From Ptychodera flava (taxonomy: Eukaryota > Hemichordata > Enteropneusta > Ptychoderidae), in the NCBI RefSeq assembly GCF_041260155.1, contig NC_091928.1, positions 47,524,637 to 47,588,636 on the forward strand: DNA of 64,000 nucleotides, given 5' to 3'. The notes under the pieces are model-generated. The model ran no database searches, had not been told where the DNA came from, and saw nothing but the letters and a program-made list of their open reading frames with translations. This document shows, in pieces, positions 47,278 through 60,970 of this stretch. Every line of letters begins with the position of its first letter. Position 1 is the stretch's first letter. A program made the translations under genes and the position numbers.

Positions 47278-47667
47278 GTGACCACAGGCGGCAGTATGAC
47301 ACATTCGGAATACTTACACAAAATGTACACGAATTTCATCATTGAGGGCGGGCTTTCTTTGGATACCAGCCCTCCTCTCTTGAAATACCTCTGCAGAAAA
47401 AATATTGAAGTCTTGTTTCTCGAGGAATTAAAAATCATCTGCGAGGAATTTAGCCTTCAACTCGGTCTTAAAACTCGGTCAACTTTAAAGCACCCTTGTA
47501 AAGATCCTTCGACCATAAATACACAATCAATGATTTCTAGTGTAAAATTAATCTTCCTGTCGTACTGTCGGATAAAAACTTGCAAATTGTATACCGAACA
47601 GAAGAAAAAGCAAATTAGTATCAGAGCCACTATTTTTTTTCAATACCTTATAACACAAATCATTTAG
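47278..47667 (+). CDS. Unrecognised 129-aa frame
   Basis: The longest open frame in the gene-poor 45-53 kb stretch. The first 80 residues (MTHSEYLHKMYTNFIIEGG..) look protein-like, with a leucine- and charge-rich helix-like part; the rest is low-complexity and AT-rich. No family recognised, no clear splice sites, no paralogue in the window. It may be an exon fragment or chance. Confidence 0.2.
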   Translation: MTTGGSMTHSEYLHKMYTNFIIEGGLSLDTSPPLLKYLCRKNIEVLFLEELKIICEEFSLQLGLKTRSTLKHPCKDPSTINTQSMISSVKLIFLSYCRIKTCKLYTEQKKKQISIRATIFFQYLITQII

Positions 47668-48239
47668 CATCTGTCGTAATTATAGTATTACCAATAGTAA
47701 AATGGACAATGTTTACAATTATAAATGGAAAATGAATTTTTTTTGGTGGTGATCCTCCTCAACAAAAAGTTATGAATACATTTTATTGAAACACAAATCA
47801 CGATTATATATTCACACGTAGAAAAGGTTATCATTACTGTCTAGTTGATTTAAGCCGATGAGTTTCGTGCTCACTGAAAACAGTTATCCAGGCCATTCCC
47901 TCTAATCGGTCCAATCTGACGCTCGTATTTATTAAATAGATAAGATCTGCTCAAAACAATGAATTCTTTGAATATACAAATGTTTTGACGGCCAGTACAG
48001 GCTCTACATTATGACCTGAATGACACAAAGTTTCATAGTTCCATGGCTACTGCAGTATGCACTAATCAGCCACTACCAGTTGTCAAAGTAACGGCAGAAT
48101 AAATTTTAGGAATGCATTTAAAGTTTTCGGCTTTCACAGTAGATTAGAGAATGGAAAACAAGGTCCGATTTGAACAAGCCCTCGTTGTCCAAACAGCGCC
48201 CTCAAACTAGGTCAATAGCCTATCACCTCCAAGTGTTGC

Positions 48240-48325
48240 TCCAATCTCCCTACCGGACCTGTATAAAAACTGTTTTGGTTCACTGCCTCTAATCTCCCTG
48301 CCGGACCTGTATAAAAAATGTTTTT
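48240..48325. repeat. Tandem pair of about 48-bp units
   Basis: Both units contain AATCTCCCT(A/G)CCGGACCTGTATAAAAA. Too few units to call a satellite. Confidence 0.6.
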
Positions 48326-50802
48326 ATATTTGTACTATTGTAAGGCGTTCTCTACAATTGTGGGGGAAGCCTTTGAACCCAGTGTGTTGTTATTGTGGAC
48401 ACATTAATCATAAGAGCATATGCATTTAACTATTACCTCTACAATAGTCGAATATCATCTACTCTTGGCAACATAACACATTGAAGTTGTAGGATAAAAT
48501 ATTTACGATCTCGTGATAATCAAATTGCATCTTTACGATGAATTGTTAAAGTAACATTGTTGTTTACATTTTCGACATTTCAAGACTTGCTGTAATCAAA
48601 GTTACACACACCTGTGTTTGATTCAACTTTGACCCACTAATGCTTCTGTTGCCATATCCAATTTACTACTAGGTTTAAATATAGTGACACAGCAGTATGG
48701 TGGCCAAACACATATCTGAAAAGCAGGACTACTTCTCATCAGCTGCCTGTGCTTTCGGTGTCAGCTCTTGCGATGTACATATGATGTTTGAAGTCTTGGA
48801 GTTCAAATACCTACCACGAAAATCAGATGAGCGCTAGTACTGAGAGGTATGTTGCTGTCTGCCTGTCTGTCTGACTAGTGTCATCTATATGCACGTTGCA
48901 ATTTCAATTAATATCCAAACGCTCATGCCATCACATTTTCTCTTAGTGACAGTGTTTGATGTATAGAGTCTGATAAAGGTGTGTTTTAAACTAAGAAAAG
49001 TAAGACAAGATTTAGTCGATTGTACATTTATAGTTTTATGTCAGTTTTTGTCTTATTTTTGGCGTAAGTCAACTTATCAGATAATGATCCGAGACAAGGC
49101 AAGACTCTACATCTCACGTTATCCTCGTCAACGTCAAAATGCACAGTACAGGTGTTCATCTATACATCACCTTTAATTAAAGCAATGATATATGTTCTAA
49201 ATTTTCTTAGTTTAAAACATACCTTCAAGTACGCCTTGCTGTCCTACAAAAACTTAATGACTCTTATTATTTCAAGTAGTCTTCCTGGAAAAAAGTTAAT
49301 GCCAACAAAACCACGTCACTATTTTTAACCCACAATATGACACGCAGATGATATCACAACCCCGGTGGAGATTTTCAGTTTCGCGAAATTTGTTGTCGCG
49401 CACATTAGGATGAAAGGCTTGAATTATACAAAAATGAATCATGTACACGCCCTAAATCTTGATTGACAATGACATCAAATGGTAATGAACATAGAAAGGT
49501 GTATTTGCATGCTTGACAGGATGACAAAACTAACGTTGGCCAGACAACAGATTCAAAACAACTAGAGACAGGTAGTTTCAGCATTATCGAAACTGAAGCA
49601 ACATACACCTTAACAGAGGAGCATTTCAGGTTTAATATCAAACAGATATTGAATTTTGTTTATGCTTAGCGACGATGACGCTCGCTGAAGCTCCTTCTTA
49701 GAGGTAAACCATCATAACAAATACGGATAGTTTTCAATCGGATTCGAACAAAGTTATACATGCCCGGTGATTGTTTAAACAGCTAGAGTCCCTCTTTGTT
49801 GGATTCTCAGAAAACATCTTTTAACTGCCAATGTGTACCACATGGTACCCGGTACCGGAATCTCTATGAAACTAATGCAATATGCAATAATCGTAATAGC
49901 TTTCATGTTTAATCTTTATCATACAACATGACACGTTTTAAAATTCAAGAGCGTTAAAGCGTATACATTTATGTAGATGTACGTCGGATGAAATTGTTGC
50001 TTTTAGGGAAAACGTGGCCATTGATAAAAATTATTGCGATTAGACATCAAATAATACGAAAGAAGTCACAAGAGTTGCCTAAACATATTGTCCTTGCTTT
50101 CAGTGTCAAATTCTTGTTTGGTAAATAACACTGTGTTAAAATCATTGTCGATACTTTAAATCCTTGTTGTACAATGCACTTTATTACATATTTGTGTGGC
50201 TGTGCACCATAACATTTCTACATCAGGTTATACTGGTCCCCAAATTGCTTTTGTTTATTTGTACTCAGCAATCTGGGTGCAGTATGTCGACTCTGACTTC
50301 TTCGGTATTAAAGTTATCGCGTTAAGTCCTTTAGATTGAGTCGCACATATCATACTGGTACCCATTAAAATGTTTATCTCCAACTTTTCGAAAATCCCTT
50401 TGGAGCATTTAGTCACAGGGTACAAGGGAAGTCCCGGCTGAATTTAGTTAAAGAGACAAGCAGATATTGTGTACAGCTCATGACTTGTTTATATTTACAT
50501 GTCTTGCTTATTCTTACACCTCGAGAAAACTGCACTGTAGTGTTTCTTGCCATGTGATCAAACAACATTTTCCTTGCAAAAATCTACCTGCTTCAAAATT
50601 TAAAATATCCACAAATACTATTGGCTCTAGTTTCGAAAACATTTCAGTGAAGAATTTCTGTTGCATATCTTTTAAACTACTGTGCTCTTTTTATTTCCCG
50701 GCTTGGACAGGGGTGGTGGAAGGGATTGGGAGGGGTTTGAGGAAAATTAGAGGACAGGAAACAAAATATTAAAGGCCCATTGTTGAAGAAATTTGACTTT
50801 TG

Positions 50803-50892
50803 AACTGGTGTGAGGAAAATATTGACTTCATTCGGTTAAGGTAGCGATCAGTTCCGTACCGCATGTTTGTATTCAGCTACATTTCTTGATGA
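50803..50892 (+). repeat. Dispersed 90-bp repeat
   Basis: Second copy of the repeat at 10514-10603, far outside the segmental duplication, so it is interspersed rather than duplicated with the gene. Confidence 0.6.
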
Positions 50893-52039
50893 TTGAACAC
50901 ATTTCTTCTTTGGTGGCCTAACTAAACTTACAAATTACACCGCGAAATCAAAATGTTTTTCTCCACGTTTCATGACAAGATGTTCTAGTACAATCCGGCG
51001 CGGCGTGTATAATTCTTACCTAGGTAGAGAGTCTCGGACTCTTTGACTGCGCAACTGGTCAGAATCCCTAGCTAGGTTATAATTATCCACGACACGCTGC
51101 AATCTCTGTGCGGAGATTTGTTCCAAAGCTTATGTGCACGTCACGGGATATACGTACATTAATTGGAAGACAGGAAAATTATGACTCTATTCAGGGCATT
51201 ACACCTTAAAGAATGCAAGATAACCCACTTCTATTATTTTCGTTTTCATGGAATTTTGCAAAAAGTCTGACAAAAGAAATTTAATTAAACGGTCTGCTTG
51301 GAAATATTAAAACCATTGTGAAACATTATTAAACCTCCATGCCCCAATTAAAACCACGTTTGAAAAACTGCAGACTCAGCATATTTTTATTCCTCCACAG
51401 ACCTCGCATCGAATAACATAAACATGATTTCTGTTTTAATAGAAAGTTTTATAAAACATAAAGATTGATTAAAGGATCCATAATGTTTTGATCTTGGAAA
51501 AGCTACAAACCTTTACAATGAAAAATCTTTCACATGATACAAGTATTGTTTTCTTGAGCTACCAAGTTATTTAATTTTGAAATGTTTTGAATTTGTTTGC
51601 TTGTCGCTTATACCATTGCCTGACCGTACCGAATTTGATGAGAAAAACAAGTCAGATGTCCTCCAAGGGAATTCTGTGAAATTCATATAGGGTTTCGATC
51701 CTCTCTAAATCAAGAACAATGTAGTATACTTCAAAAACATTCCGCTGCCTCTGCCACGTAAAGTCGAAATACAACCGTCGTACTTGTTATTGTAGACTTT
51801 GCGATGGTTGTATTGGTTGAGTTTTGGCGACCAGCCAATTTAAAAATTTCGCAGCTCAAACGCCAAATTGAAAATTATTCGGAAACTAAAATCTTATATA
51901 AAAAACCTCACGCCAAAACGTTTGAAAAAATAATCAAAACATGAACGTACATTTTTTCAAGTAAGCAGATATTTTGCAAGGTATAAATGTCGTTAACACG
52001 ATGACGTCTGCCATAGCAATTCAGTGTTTTTGTCCTCTG

Positions 52040-52300
52040 AATCGACTTCACTGCTGCAAGAATTGTCATTTAAGCCCCGTCAGCAGCATCTTTTTGGATT
52101 TTACTTACCAAAACATGCCATCCATCTTCAGAGAGACGTTTTGGATTCCCGTTATTAAGCCATATTTTCTTTGAAAATATCAATACTTTAATCCTTGATG
52201 ATGGTTTTTTATTAAATTCTGGCGCTTACGCATGTAGTTGAGGACGTCATATTTGAGTTGCAAATCTGACATACAACTAATGGGGCTTTAAGTGATAATA
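52040..52300 (+). repeat. Diverged copy of the MOXD 3'-flank repeat
   Basis: Aligns loosely with 8860-9230 and 30620-30800 (shared pieces: CATCTTC.GAG, AAGCCATATT.TCTTTGAAAAT, GGGGCTTTAA). Either an old dispersed repeat that lies in the MOXD 3' flank or a stray copy of that flank. Confidence 0.45.
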
Positions 52301-52973
52301 TGGCTGTCGACAATTGTCATGTGTTTGCACTGAAAACTGCGCAGATTCGTTTGGTATATTGATAGAGTGTTATTCATTCAGGTCATGTAACAGATTGTTG
52401 ATGAACGACATATCAGAACTTTCGGTGATAAAATGACAGACGCTTGAGGGGAATACAGATACAGTACCCTTGCAATTACTCTACCTTACCTTACACTACC
52501 CTTTGAATATATCAGCTTGTTTTCGTTTGCTGTCCACATTTTGACAAATAGCGACAGTGAAAGTAAAAACACCTTTGTCATTCAGCATTGTACACATTGT
52601 AATTACTAAAACTACCGAGATCATTCATACGAAGTAGTGACGTTAGAACAGAATTTAACTTGTGAGTTACTGTTTCTGTTTATTTTTGTTGGCTTTTTTG
52701 CATCCTCATTTAGCATTCCCCGTCACATATATCCACCGTCCACAAACACACCTAAAATGATGCAAGGCGCCTTTACTGAGACTACTTTTCAGTAGTGGGC
52801 TTTGACACATGATTTTCGTCAACTCAGGCAAGTTTATTAAGGAGATTTAACTTACCGCTGATTTGTTAAGCTTGACCGATTATATGCTTATGGTGTAAAG
52901 TTGCGTGACATCAAAATTTAGTCCTGTAAATGTACACCTGTGATTCCATTTCTGCTTAGGGTGCTCTCACAAA

Positions 52974-55900
52974 ATGGAGTTGATGGAAATCTTCGTCTCA
53001 CTCTGCCTGTGGGTGTATGACAGCTTCAGATTATTGTAAGTACATTATTTCAAATTTATTTTATACTTTCAATGATTGGGTGATTGGTCTATGATTTTCC
53101 TTTTGCAACAGGAAGAAGAATGCGAAACAATCTACATTCATGCCTTGATTCACAGATTGTATTGACACATACTGGAAAGAGACAAAAAGTTTGCAAAAAA
53201 GTTAAAATTCCAAAACATTTAGGAATTAACTTCTTAAATATTACAATCAAAATCAAAAGGGGTGAAGAGGTCCCAAATGGGTCGATAGGTTACGTACCAT
53301 GCATGCATGTTATAAGTAACTGACTATAAACATTTAGGAACCATAAAAGAAAAATGTTATTTATTTATTTATTCATTCATTTATTCATTCATTTTTTCAT
53401 TCATTTATTTGTTCAGTCATCATTTCTTTTTCCCTAGATCATTCCTCACCGTGAATGCTTTGATCAAAGTTTACAGCACTTTACAAGGTAAGATATGGCT
53501 TAATTGTTGTATCTTTTCTTGCAGAAAATGTAATATGTTATGAATATTGTATCTTGTAATAGCAATGTGAAAAGAAATATTTAGTTTATACAACATTTCT
53601 GCATTTCGACATTGATTTGCAATTTGAGGCCAACACATATTTATAATGTATGCCACATCTGTACATGGGTTAGAATAAGTGTTTTTAAGTTGTCCAGTTT
53701 GTATTAACCTTTTTACATCGTCTGGCATCGTAAATTCTGACCCTAAAAGTTCGAAGTTAATATCAATAATGTGTATGTTAGATTTGTGCAAGGTTGAGAA
53801 AATGTTTTTTAAAGCTTTATCCAATTTTTGTCAACAAGGTCTCCACTGAACAATATGAGTAGTATTTTGAAAGTTCCTGTATTCTACGAACTTACACAAA
53901 GTTAGAGTGCAAAAATAAGTGAGGTCTATGTTGTCATCTTTGATCTTTGAAGGAATCACCCAGCATGCCAAAGGGCCTTTTGCAGCAACTACAGAGACGT
54001 CACAAGAAGTGAATGTGTGTAGCACGAGCTCCAACGCATCACATGTCATTAGAAAAGAGTTCAACAACAAAACACTGCCACACCGAAAAGTTTCAAGTCC
54101 CCACTGCATTGTTCATAAAGCTGACGTTAGTGTAGACGTTGAGACGGAGACAAATGATACTGACGTCACCATAAACCTTGCTGAAAGTAAGTATGCTAAG
54201 GAATGTTGTAGAGGTTATTTAAATTGTGTAATAGTTTAGTTTCTATAGCGTACCATTTTTGATAAAGTAATAATATTTTGCAAAGGTGAATGAGGATCGT
54301 CTTTTTTATTCAATGTATTATATGCATGTTATAAACAGATATAAATCAAATTGTGTTTTACGAGGCAAAAACCGGATTATTGGAGATATAGACGGTGTAA
54401 CATTTATCGTCAGTGAAGCGAATTAGTAGATGAGTATTAATCAAGACGATTGCTGCTATTTGGACAAAGTTAGTTTAAAGGAAAATAGTCGTCAGAATTG
54501 CGCCTGTGCGAGTTTCTTGTTTACAAACAATGTATTTCGTGCACGATATCTAAATGGACATCATCATCATAGCTTCAAACTTTAAATTATACGATGTAGA
54601 CTATGACAGTCGTGTTTTAACTTTCATCAATCACCATCTTACCTTAGATACAGTGTTGCCATGGGTCGTATGGGTCCCATACGACCTTTGAGCCGATTTC
54701 CGACGACAATATTAGTTTAAAGCCGTAAATCGAGCATGGGTGTACCCCACAAAGGTGAAAAATTGTCTAGATACCGCTGAATCAGGCTTAGAAGAGATTA
54801 CTTCTAAACTGTTTACATTTTACTTTTCTTCATCCTTCATTATTCAGGACCGTGTAAAATAGTGGTACACGTAAAGATTAATGAAGATATTCTCATGAGA
54901 CACATTCACCAACAAAAAGAGAACATGGAAACCATGTCCAAGAAACTGAGTACTCATGAACGGACTATTGATGAATTGAAGGCTGTGTTTGGACAGTTTC
55001 GGGCCGAATTTGATAACAATCTATATAATGTCCTTATTTGCGAAGAAAGTCGGCAAAGGTTACAACACATCTGCCAACAGCTTATAGGAAACAATGTATC
55101 CCTGAATGCCATTTACAGACAGTCTGGTGAAATTTCATTGAACTTCCCATACCTAATTAATCTCTATAGACTAAAACAAACTTGTAGATCTGGAAGTATT
55201 TCTAAAGCATTTACGCCGTTACTAATAACAGAGCAGATGAGGAAGAATGCAGCTGTGTTTAGGATACCACTGAAGTTGGTAGTAACATACGATCCTGACA
55301 AGTTTCGTGAAGCTGAACTGTTCTTCATGAATCGTATGTTTTTCCTGAGTTCATCTCTCATAATAGTCTAGAAAATTTCGTTAAATCTATACATTGTATT
55401 TATGCTTTGGGATACCATCAATATGCCCATTTAAGTTTTACTGTGAAACTTTAAATGAATACATGCATTTTAAATTAAAGCGTGTGCTTGGTAAGATATC
55501 ATCTTAAAGAAATCCTGTGATCTTGCCACGGTCATACCGATGAAACAACATTCATGCGTCATATCAAATTTACACCACGGGCCGAATGATGTCCACACTT
55601 AATAGGAATCTTTAAGCCACTAAAATTTTTCAATTGTTTGCTAAAAGCGGTCACTCATACTTTCGCATTTGTTGTGTTGAAGGTGATGGTAGTGGATTAG
55701 AACCCATTAAACCACAGCCATGTGCCATTAAGGAGCGCAGTGCTGACGAAATTCAGCTTCACTGTCATGTGAGTATGTTCATTAAATACGATTTCGGTTT
55801 ACGAATAGCATGCAGAGATAAGTTCAGTATTTTCATATCTAGGCAACGATGAAAATAATAATGTGTATGCATTAGGCATTCTGTTATGTCTGATGACATG

Positions 55901-57342
55901 TCAAAAGTCAGAAGGTTGTGTATCATGCATATTATAGAAACTCATACCAATATACAAGCAAAACTTCAATTGGAAGTATGATAAGGCATGCTGCTGAAAT
56001 GTTATCTCATAGTGAGAAAGTGTGCATATTACTCTTTGTGTGCACGCATTATGCTCCTTTCCTAGAAGGTACCGTACCATTTTAAAATTCGCAGGATTGT
56101 ATATTTTAATTGAGGTTGTTCTTCGACTTATCTTTTCAGGATTATGTGAGAAGTTTGAAATCCTTGACAAAATCCACAGGTGCTAAATGTTCCTCAAACC
56201 AGGGTACGTACTTGTTGTATTAAATGATCACTTCAGCGACTCTATGACACAATAGCTTTGTTGGTTCTGCCATACTGAGTTTTACCAGGTGGATGTATTT
56301 TTAACATTCTTCTTCCTATGTCAAGGCATTATGTTACATATAGCGTGCTCTTATCAAGAAATTGGAGTGCCTCTACGAGGATGTCGCCACTAGCAATTAG
56401 CAATTGCATGACAAATTTTGACGGACTAATTTCTGAGAAAGTACTTTTTAAGTTAAGAAAAATATTTATGTTATATAGCCTCTGCGTTTTGATGGCATTA
56501 TCAAATAATAGTGTGCGTTTGACCTTTCAGGGGACTGGTCAAAAAAGATATTGGATGGCAAAAACTCAAACCAGAGGAGGAAGTTCAAACGCCTTGAAGG
56601 TTTAACCTTTCACAATGAACAACTTTTGGTTTGTGACAAAGGCAATAATATCGTACAAATACTAAACCAAAATTACAAATGTGAAAAGGTATTGGGCACT
56701 TTCAGAAGAAATTTTCGAAAGCCATTCCAACCTCAAGCTGTAAGGGTCTCCCGTGACAACCTCTACTTTATTCTTGATGACAATAATTTAGTTATTGTAG
56801 TTTGTAGTCGAGGTGGTAAACTTATCAAGCAAATCCCCATACCTGAAGGCACAAATCCTACATCCTTAGCTCTCACGAAGAAATTTATCCTAATCACAGA
56901 TATAATAGGCCATAGAGTTCTAAAGTTTACCCAAAATGGGCAGTTTGTTGCAGAAGTTGGTGGTCGAGGCTGTGGCAAGATACAATTTAACTATCCTTAC
57001 TGCGTTGCAGTTAATTCTGAAGATCTTATCATGGTATCTGACTGTTGGAATCACTGTATAAAGTGTTTTGATTGTGAATTGAAATATCTTTATCAATACG
57101 GCGTTGAAGGGTCGGGTGATGGCGAACTGTGGTTCCCACAATGCATTGCAGTTGATGGAGCTGGTAATGTTTACGTTTGTGATGACCTCAACTCAAGGAT
57201 AGTAAAATGGAGTAATACTGGAAAGTGGGTTTGTAATCTGTTTGATGGGGATTTTAACAGACCATGGTATATTACAGTAACCAACGACAGACTTGCTGTT
57301 ATAGGGTCACATAGAAATCGATTGATAGTTTATGCAAAATAG
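52974..57342 (+). CDS. Coiled-coil NHL-repeat protein, TRIM/B-box-like without RING (7 exons)
   Basis: Exons 52974-53035, 53438-53487, 53953-54186, 54848-55333, 55683-55768, 56140-56203 and 56531-57342 join with matching phases (2,1,1,1,0,1) into a 597-aa frame. The last exon encodes six NHL-type blades (about residues 350-597), for example CIAVDGAGNVYVCDD, expected to form a six-bladed beta-propeller that binds protein or RNA in TRIM-NHL and related proteins. Exon 4 begins with a likely coiled coil (about 120-190). No RING is seen. The first exon (KMELMEIF..LC.WVYDSF) resembles a B-box whose zinc cysteines are mostly replaced. The last four exons are firm. The first two are short and less certain, and the frame is also open upstream of the chosen ATG to an acceptor at 52959, so a further 5' exon is possible. 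No closer family name can be justified. Confidence 0.75.
53358..53412. repeat. (ATTT/ATTC)n simple repeat
   Basis: Low-complexity tract in intron 1 of the NHL gene, close to the exon 2 acceptor. Confidence 0.8.
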
Positions 57343-58955
57343 ACAGGAAAATGATACAGTGTTGGCATCTACATTAATTGAAAAGTCTTTCACCAGAAAA
57401 AATATATCATGATTATTACATTAACTGCATTCGTCGTCCTAAATTAATGAAGCATGCTGTATTACACATCTGTATATGAGCAAAGCAAAATCCAATCATG
57501 ATGACAGCCTTTTAGGGCCTGGTGATTCCCATTTGGTGCATCCTTGTGCAAATCATCAAAGTGACCACGGCATACATGGTAAATAACCAGCATTTTATTC
57601 AAATAGGTTAGGTAGGCATACATCATTACGAACTGTAAGACATGGACTATATTGTTATCTGTACAGATCTATACAGAAATAATGTAATGACCTGTTTGTT
57701 ACTTGGGGATATCTTTCGGATTAGAAACTGTAATTCGATGTAAATCCACGCAGCGTGAAACAGATCTGCCAATCTACTGTAAACTACATCAATAGCTGTG
57801 CATCAAAAGTAAATTGAGAAATATCCCACCTTACCAAAGACAGTACAAAGGCCATTTAATATATAGTGGCCTGCTACTTGTCTTGTTTCTCTATAATGAC
57901 AAACTCTTCACAAAATGTTGCATATGCAAATATCTGTAATGCTTTATTCAACGTCTGCTGTGTCTGGTTGAGAACATAAACTTATAAATATGTATATGAA
58001 TATCTGTTATTTCAAAAATGGTAATAGATCGTTCCACAAAGTTACAATTTGCATTTAGGATATGTAAATGAAGTTTCCCTTAGACTAAGCATAAGTATTA
58101 CCACACTAAATCATTTTATATTTGTTTCGATTTGTGGTCATCAAAACCATGGGCGTCGACTGGAATTTCATATATTTACTATTAATAACTCCCCATGGGG
58201 AGTAAGCTTAACTTCCAGGGTTTCCGCTTACATAATTAGTATCATACTCTGTTCACGCTATTGCTCGCAACACTTGCAAAATGCGATAAATGAATAATTG
58301 AATGCGGCAAAAATTCTATCAAAACGATTCTCCACGCTTGCGAATATATATTTTGACGTGAAATTCGGTTCGTCAGCAACAAGTTTTGCCGATTGATCGA
58401 AGCGGCTAGCCGTCAGGCGGTGGAAAATCGCCGCCTCAAAGAGACGACGTACGCCGAGTGAAATATGCACAGATCGCTTCTTTTATCCATTTTCATAGAC
58501 GATAAGGCAATAATATTTCTAAAATTGTAAAGAAACGTACTAAACGCGATGAACGTTGCAGATAGATGACATATTCTATTCTCGCTAAGTTACTTCCGGG
58601 ATTATCGCTTAACTTCTGGCAACATCGAAGTCTCATTCTTGTCCTCCATATATCCAATCATGAGATGTACAATCTATGTATTGTTATTTGTTTACATCCC
58701 CGACATGTATCGGTCTGATTCGCTAAAATTTTTAACGCAGTCAATTGCCATTAGCCTTTCACAAAGGCATCGTGAAGTTCATACCGTCGTCGATCCGGTT
58801 TTACAAGGGATAATTATCGGCACTAAATGATTTTTTTTGGTTCGAAAAAGCAAACGAAACACAGAGAAGTACGTTTGGTTGTTTTATCTCGTTTCTAGTC
58901 GTGAATTCGCACCTAACGAGGTCTGTCTAGGAAAGCAGACAAGTCGATAATGACC
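57343..58955. other. 3' flank of the NHL gene and spacer
   Basis: AT-rich, with no gene supported. A 14-bp palindrome CTCCCCATGGGGAG lies near 58189. Confidence 0.5.
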
Positions 58956-59064
58956 TAGCTGTGATATCGCAGCGGTACTTGTGGCGTGTATCGAACGCGC
59001 TTGGGTCAAGGGTCACCGCTGTGGTGGTTACCCTACAGTAACTACCGCTGCGATATCACAGCTA
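58956..59064. mobile_element. Foldback transposon, short copy of the TAGCTG family
   Basis: Perfect 22-bp end repeats (58956-58977, 59043-59064) and the interior CTTGTGGCGTGTATCGAACG shared with 2075-2738. Flanks ATAATGACC and ATACTGACC match at 8 of 9 bases, fitting a 9-bp target duplication. Confidence 0.75.
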
Positions 59065-59457
59065 ATACTGACCGTGCCATGCTATTCTTACGCATGTGTG
59101 TATCGTATACATTTCCGGTACAGAGTAATATGTAACAGGTCTGATCTGAGAGCAAGCCAAGCGTTAGGTATTGATGTTGAGTTACTATTCCAATAGCATG
59201 ACAATTACGATGTTCGCTCTATATTTTGCCAAAGTGCTGCAGAGGGAGAAGGGCTGCCAAATATTTTCAACATTTAGCAATAGACTTCGGTATTTCAATT
59301 TAAAAGTATCCAGCAAGCAAGTTAATCGACGGAAATCGATTAGAATGGGCAAATTGCATGTTAAATTAGGTTAGAATATTGTAAAAGAGGCTCGGAACTG
59401 GCTATTTTTTGAATTCTCGCGTGAGTTAGCGGTCTGTACTGCATCAACTCATGTAAG

Positions 59458-59492
59458 TCTCGCGAGAGTTGGCTTGTTTCAAAATGGCGGCC
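59458..59492 (+). promoter_or_regulatory. TCTCGCGAGA motif plus YY1-type start-codon motif
   Basis: TCTCGCGAGA lies at 59458-59467, and AAAATGGCGGCC, the YY1 consensus centred on a start codon, lies at 59481-59492. In animals the first motif is bound by BANP-type factors at CpG-rich promoters. The spacing to the ATG is what such short-5'UTR promoters show. Function is inferred from motif and context only. Confidence 0.5.
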
Positions 59493-59606
59493 CACAGCGA
59501 TTACGGAACCTGGCTTTTAAAATTGATCGAAAATAATCATTTCGAACCAAATTTCGTACTGTTTTTGCAACAGAGAGCTTCCCTTGTCAGAAAAGTCCAT
59601 TTTTGG
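59484..59606 (+). CDS. Candidate first coding exon of an unidentified gene
   Basis: An ATG in an excellent context (AAAATGGCGGCC) opens a 41-codon frame beginning MAAHSDYGTWLLKLIENN and reaching a possible donor (TTTTTGG|GTAGGA) at 59606; without splicing the frame ends at 59660. It starts 16 bases after a TCTCGCGAGA palindrome, a well-known promoter element of housekeeping genes. I do not recognise the product. The next exon was not found; the segment to the right is filled by a transposon-like block. It could also be a retained promoter fragment of a dead gene. Confidence 0.4.
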
Positions 59607-60970
59607 GTAGGAATTGTGGTAGATGACATCTTTTATTTCACGCAATCCATGACAAAATAGTCAAAATGGCCACCTCCATGTAAAGACCGGAAATGTGCTC
59701 TTTTCAAACTCGTAGGTATATAGAGATTCCTTTCCATTCCAAATACATGTGCATACGTTATCAAAAGTGCTCGCTTCGCGGAGACGCTCTCGCTGCGCTC
59801 GCTTTTATTGATACGATTTACGTGAACGGGCAAAGCCGACCTTCATTGACCGTGGATTTCGTTTAACAAAGCAGATGGCACTTGTAATATTCTTTTGGTC
59901 GAACAGACGTAGCGCGAGCGGGAGAGTCTGCTAGTGAGAAACGGACGGCTTGCATGGGTTGCTCCGTGGAGGTACTTTCTTTGTTAACATGTTGTGTTAG
60001 CGGATACGGCGTGGGGACCGCTATTCGATGTAAATGATCTGCGTTGTGACGTCAGGGTGTGCAAACCATTACCAAACTAACGGTGTGGCCAAGTTTAGGG
60101 CATTGACCATGAATTGACCCCGCCCATAGAAATATAAAAACATTACCACTCGCGCATACTTTTATGTAGAAATTCTGTTGCGAGAGTAACAATATTGCCA
60201 CCCATAAGCTAAATAGCTCAGCAGTACAGGTTGATTTCACCAGACCTTTAAAAGAGGATTTTCATTTAAGGCTCTTATGATTTGTTCAGCTACCCTCTCT
60301 TCTTACTACAATAATTGTAATTGTATGAAAGAGACAGTAGTTTAACTTTTGCTAACATGTTTCGCATTCGTTTTTTGAGTGTCAACTACATCCTTTGTTA
60401 TGTTCAGTAACTTTTGCAGTGTAGGCTAATATTTGAAATTTTCAGTGTTTGAAGAACAAGTTTTGTTCTACCTCAACATTTTGAAATTCACAGTATACTG
60501 GTTGTTGTCAAAACACCACTTGGTTACTGCCACACTGTACATGTGGTACATTCTGTACTGATATAATGTTCATTGCCATTGTTTATGGAATTTTCGTTCA
60601 GACTCACAGTCACCTTTGCTTGTTGTATAACGTGTGTTTCCAAGTATTGCTTTCAACATGCTTAGGCCAAAGTAAGTAAATTCTTTGTTTTGCGTCCGCG
60701 CGCGCCTAGGTTTTTGGAGATTTTTCGGAAAAAAAAAACAAACTTTCCTTTCAAATGTTCGCCGTTGGTGGCGCTATTTTGTCGCAAAAGTAAGTCGTTG
60801 CTTTTAACTTTGCGATGAAACACTCCTTTACGGCAATCAGATTTCACTAATGGACAATGCGGTGACGTAAACAGTACTCTCTACACATTACCCCTGTCTC
60901 ACGCCGGGGCCTCACGTTCTCGCTGTCTGTTGTGGCTTTGCCTGTTGTGGCTTTGTCGTCACGATAAATA

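Larger units (their letters stand above)
46645..52973. other. Gene-poor stretch
   Basis: AT-rich and without a convincing gene. Holds the uncertain frame 47278-47667, an imperfect tandem pair of about 48 bp (48240-48325), the dispersed repeat 50803-50892, and a degraded relative (52040-52300) of the MOXD 3' flank. Confidence 0.6.
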
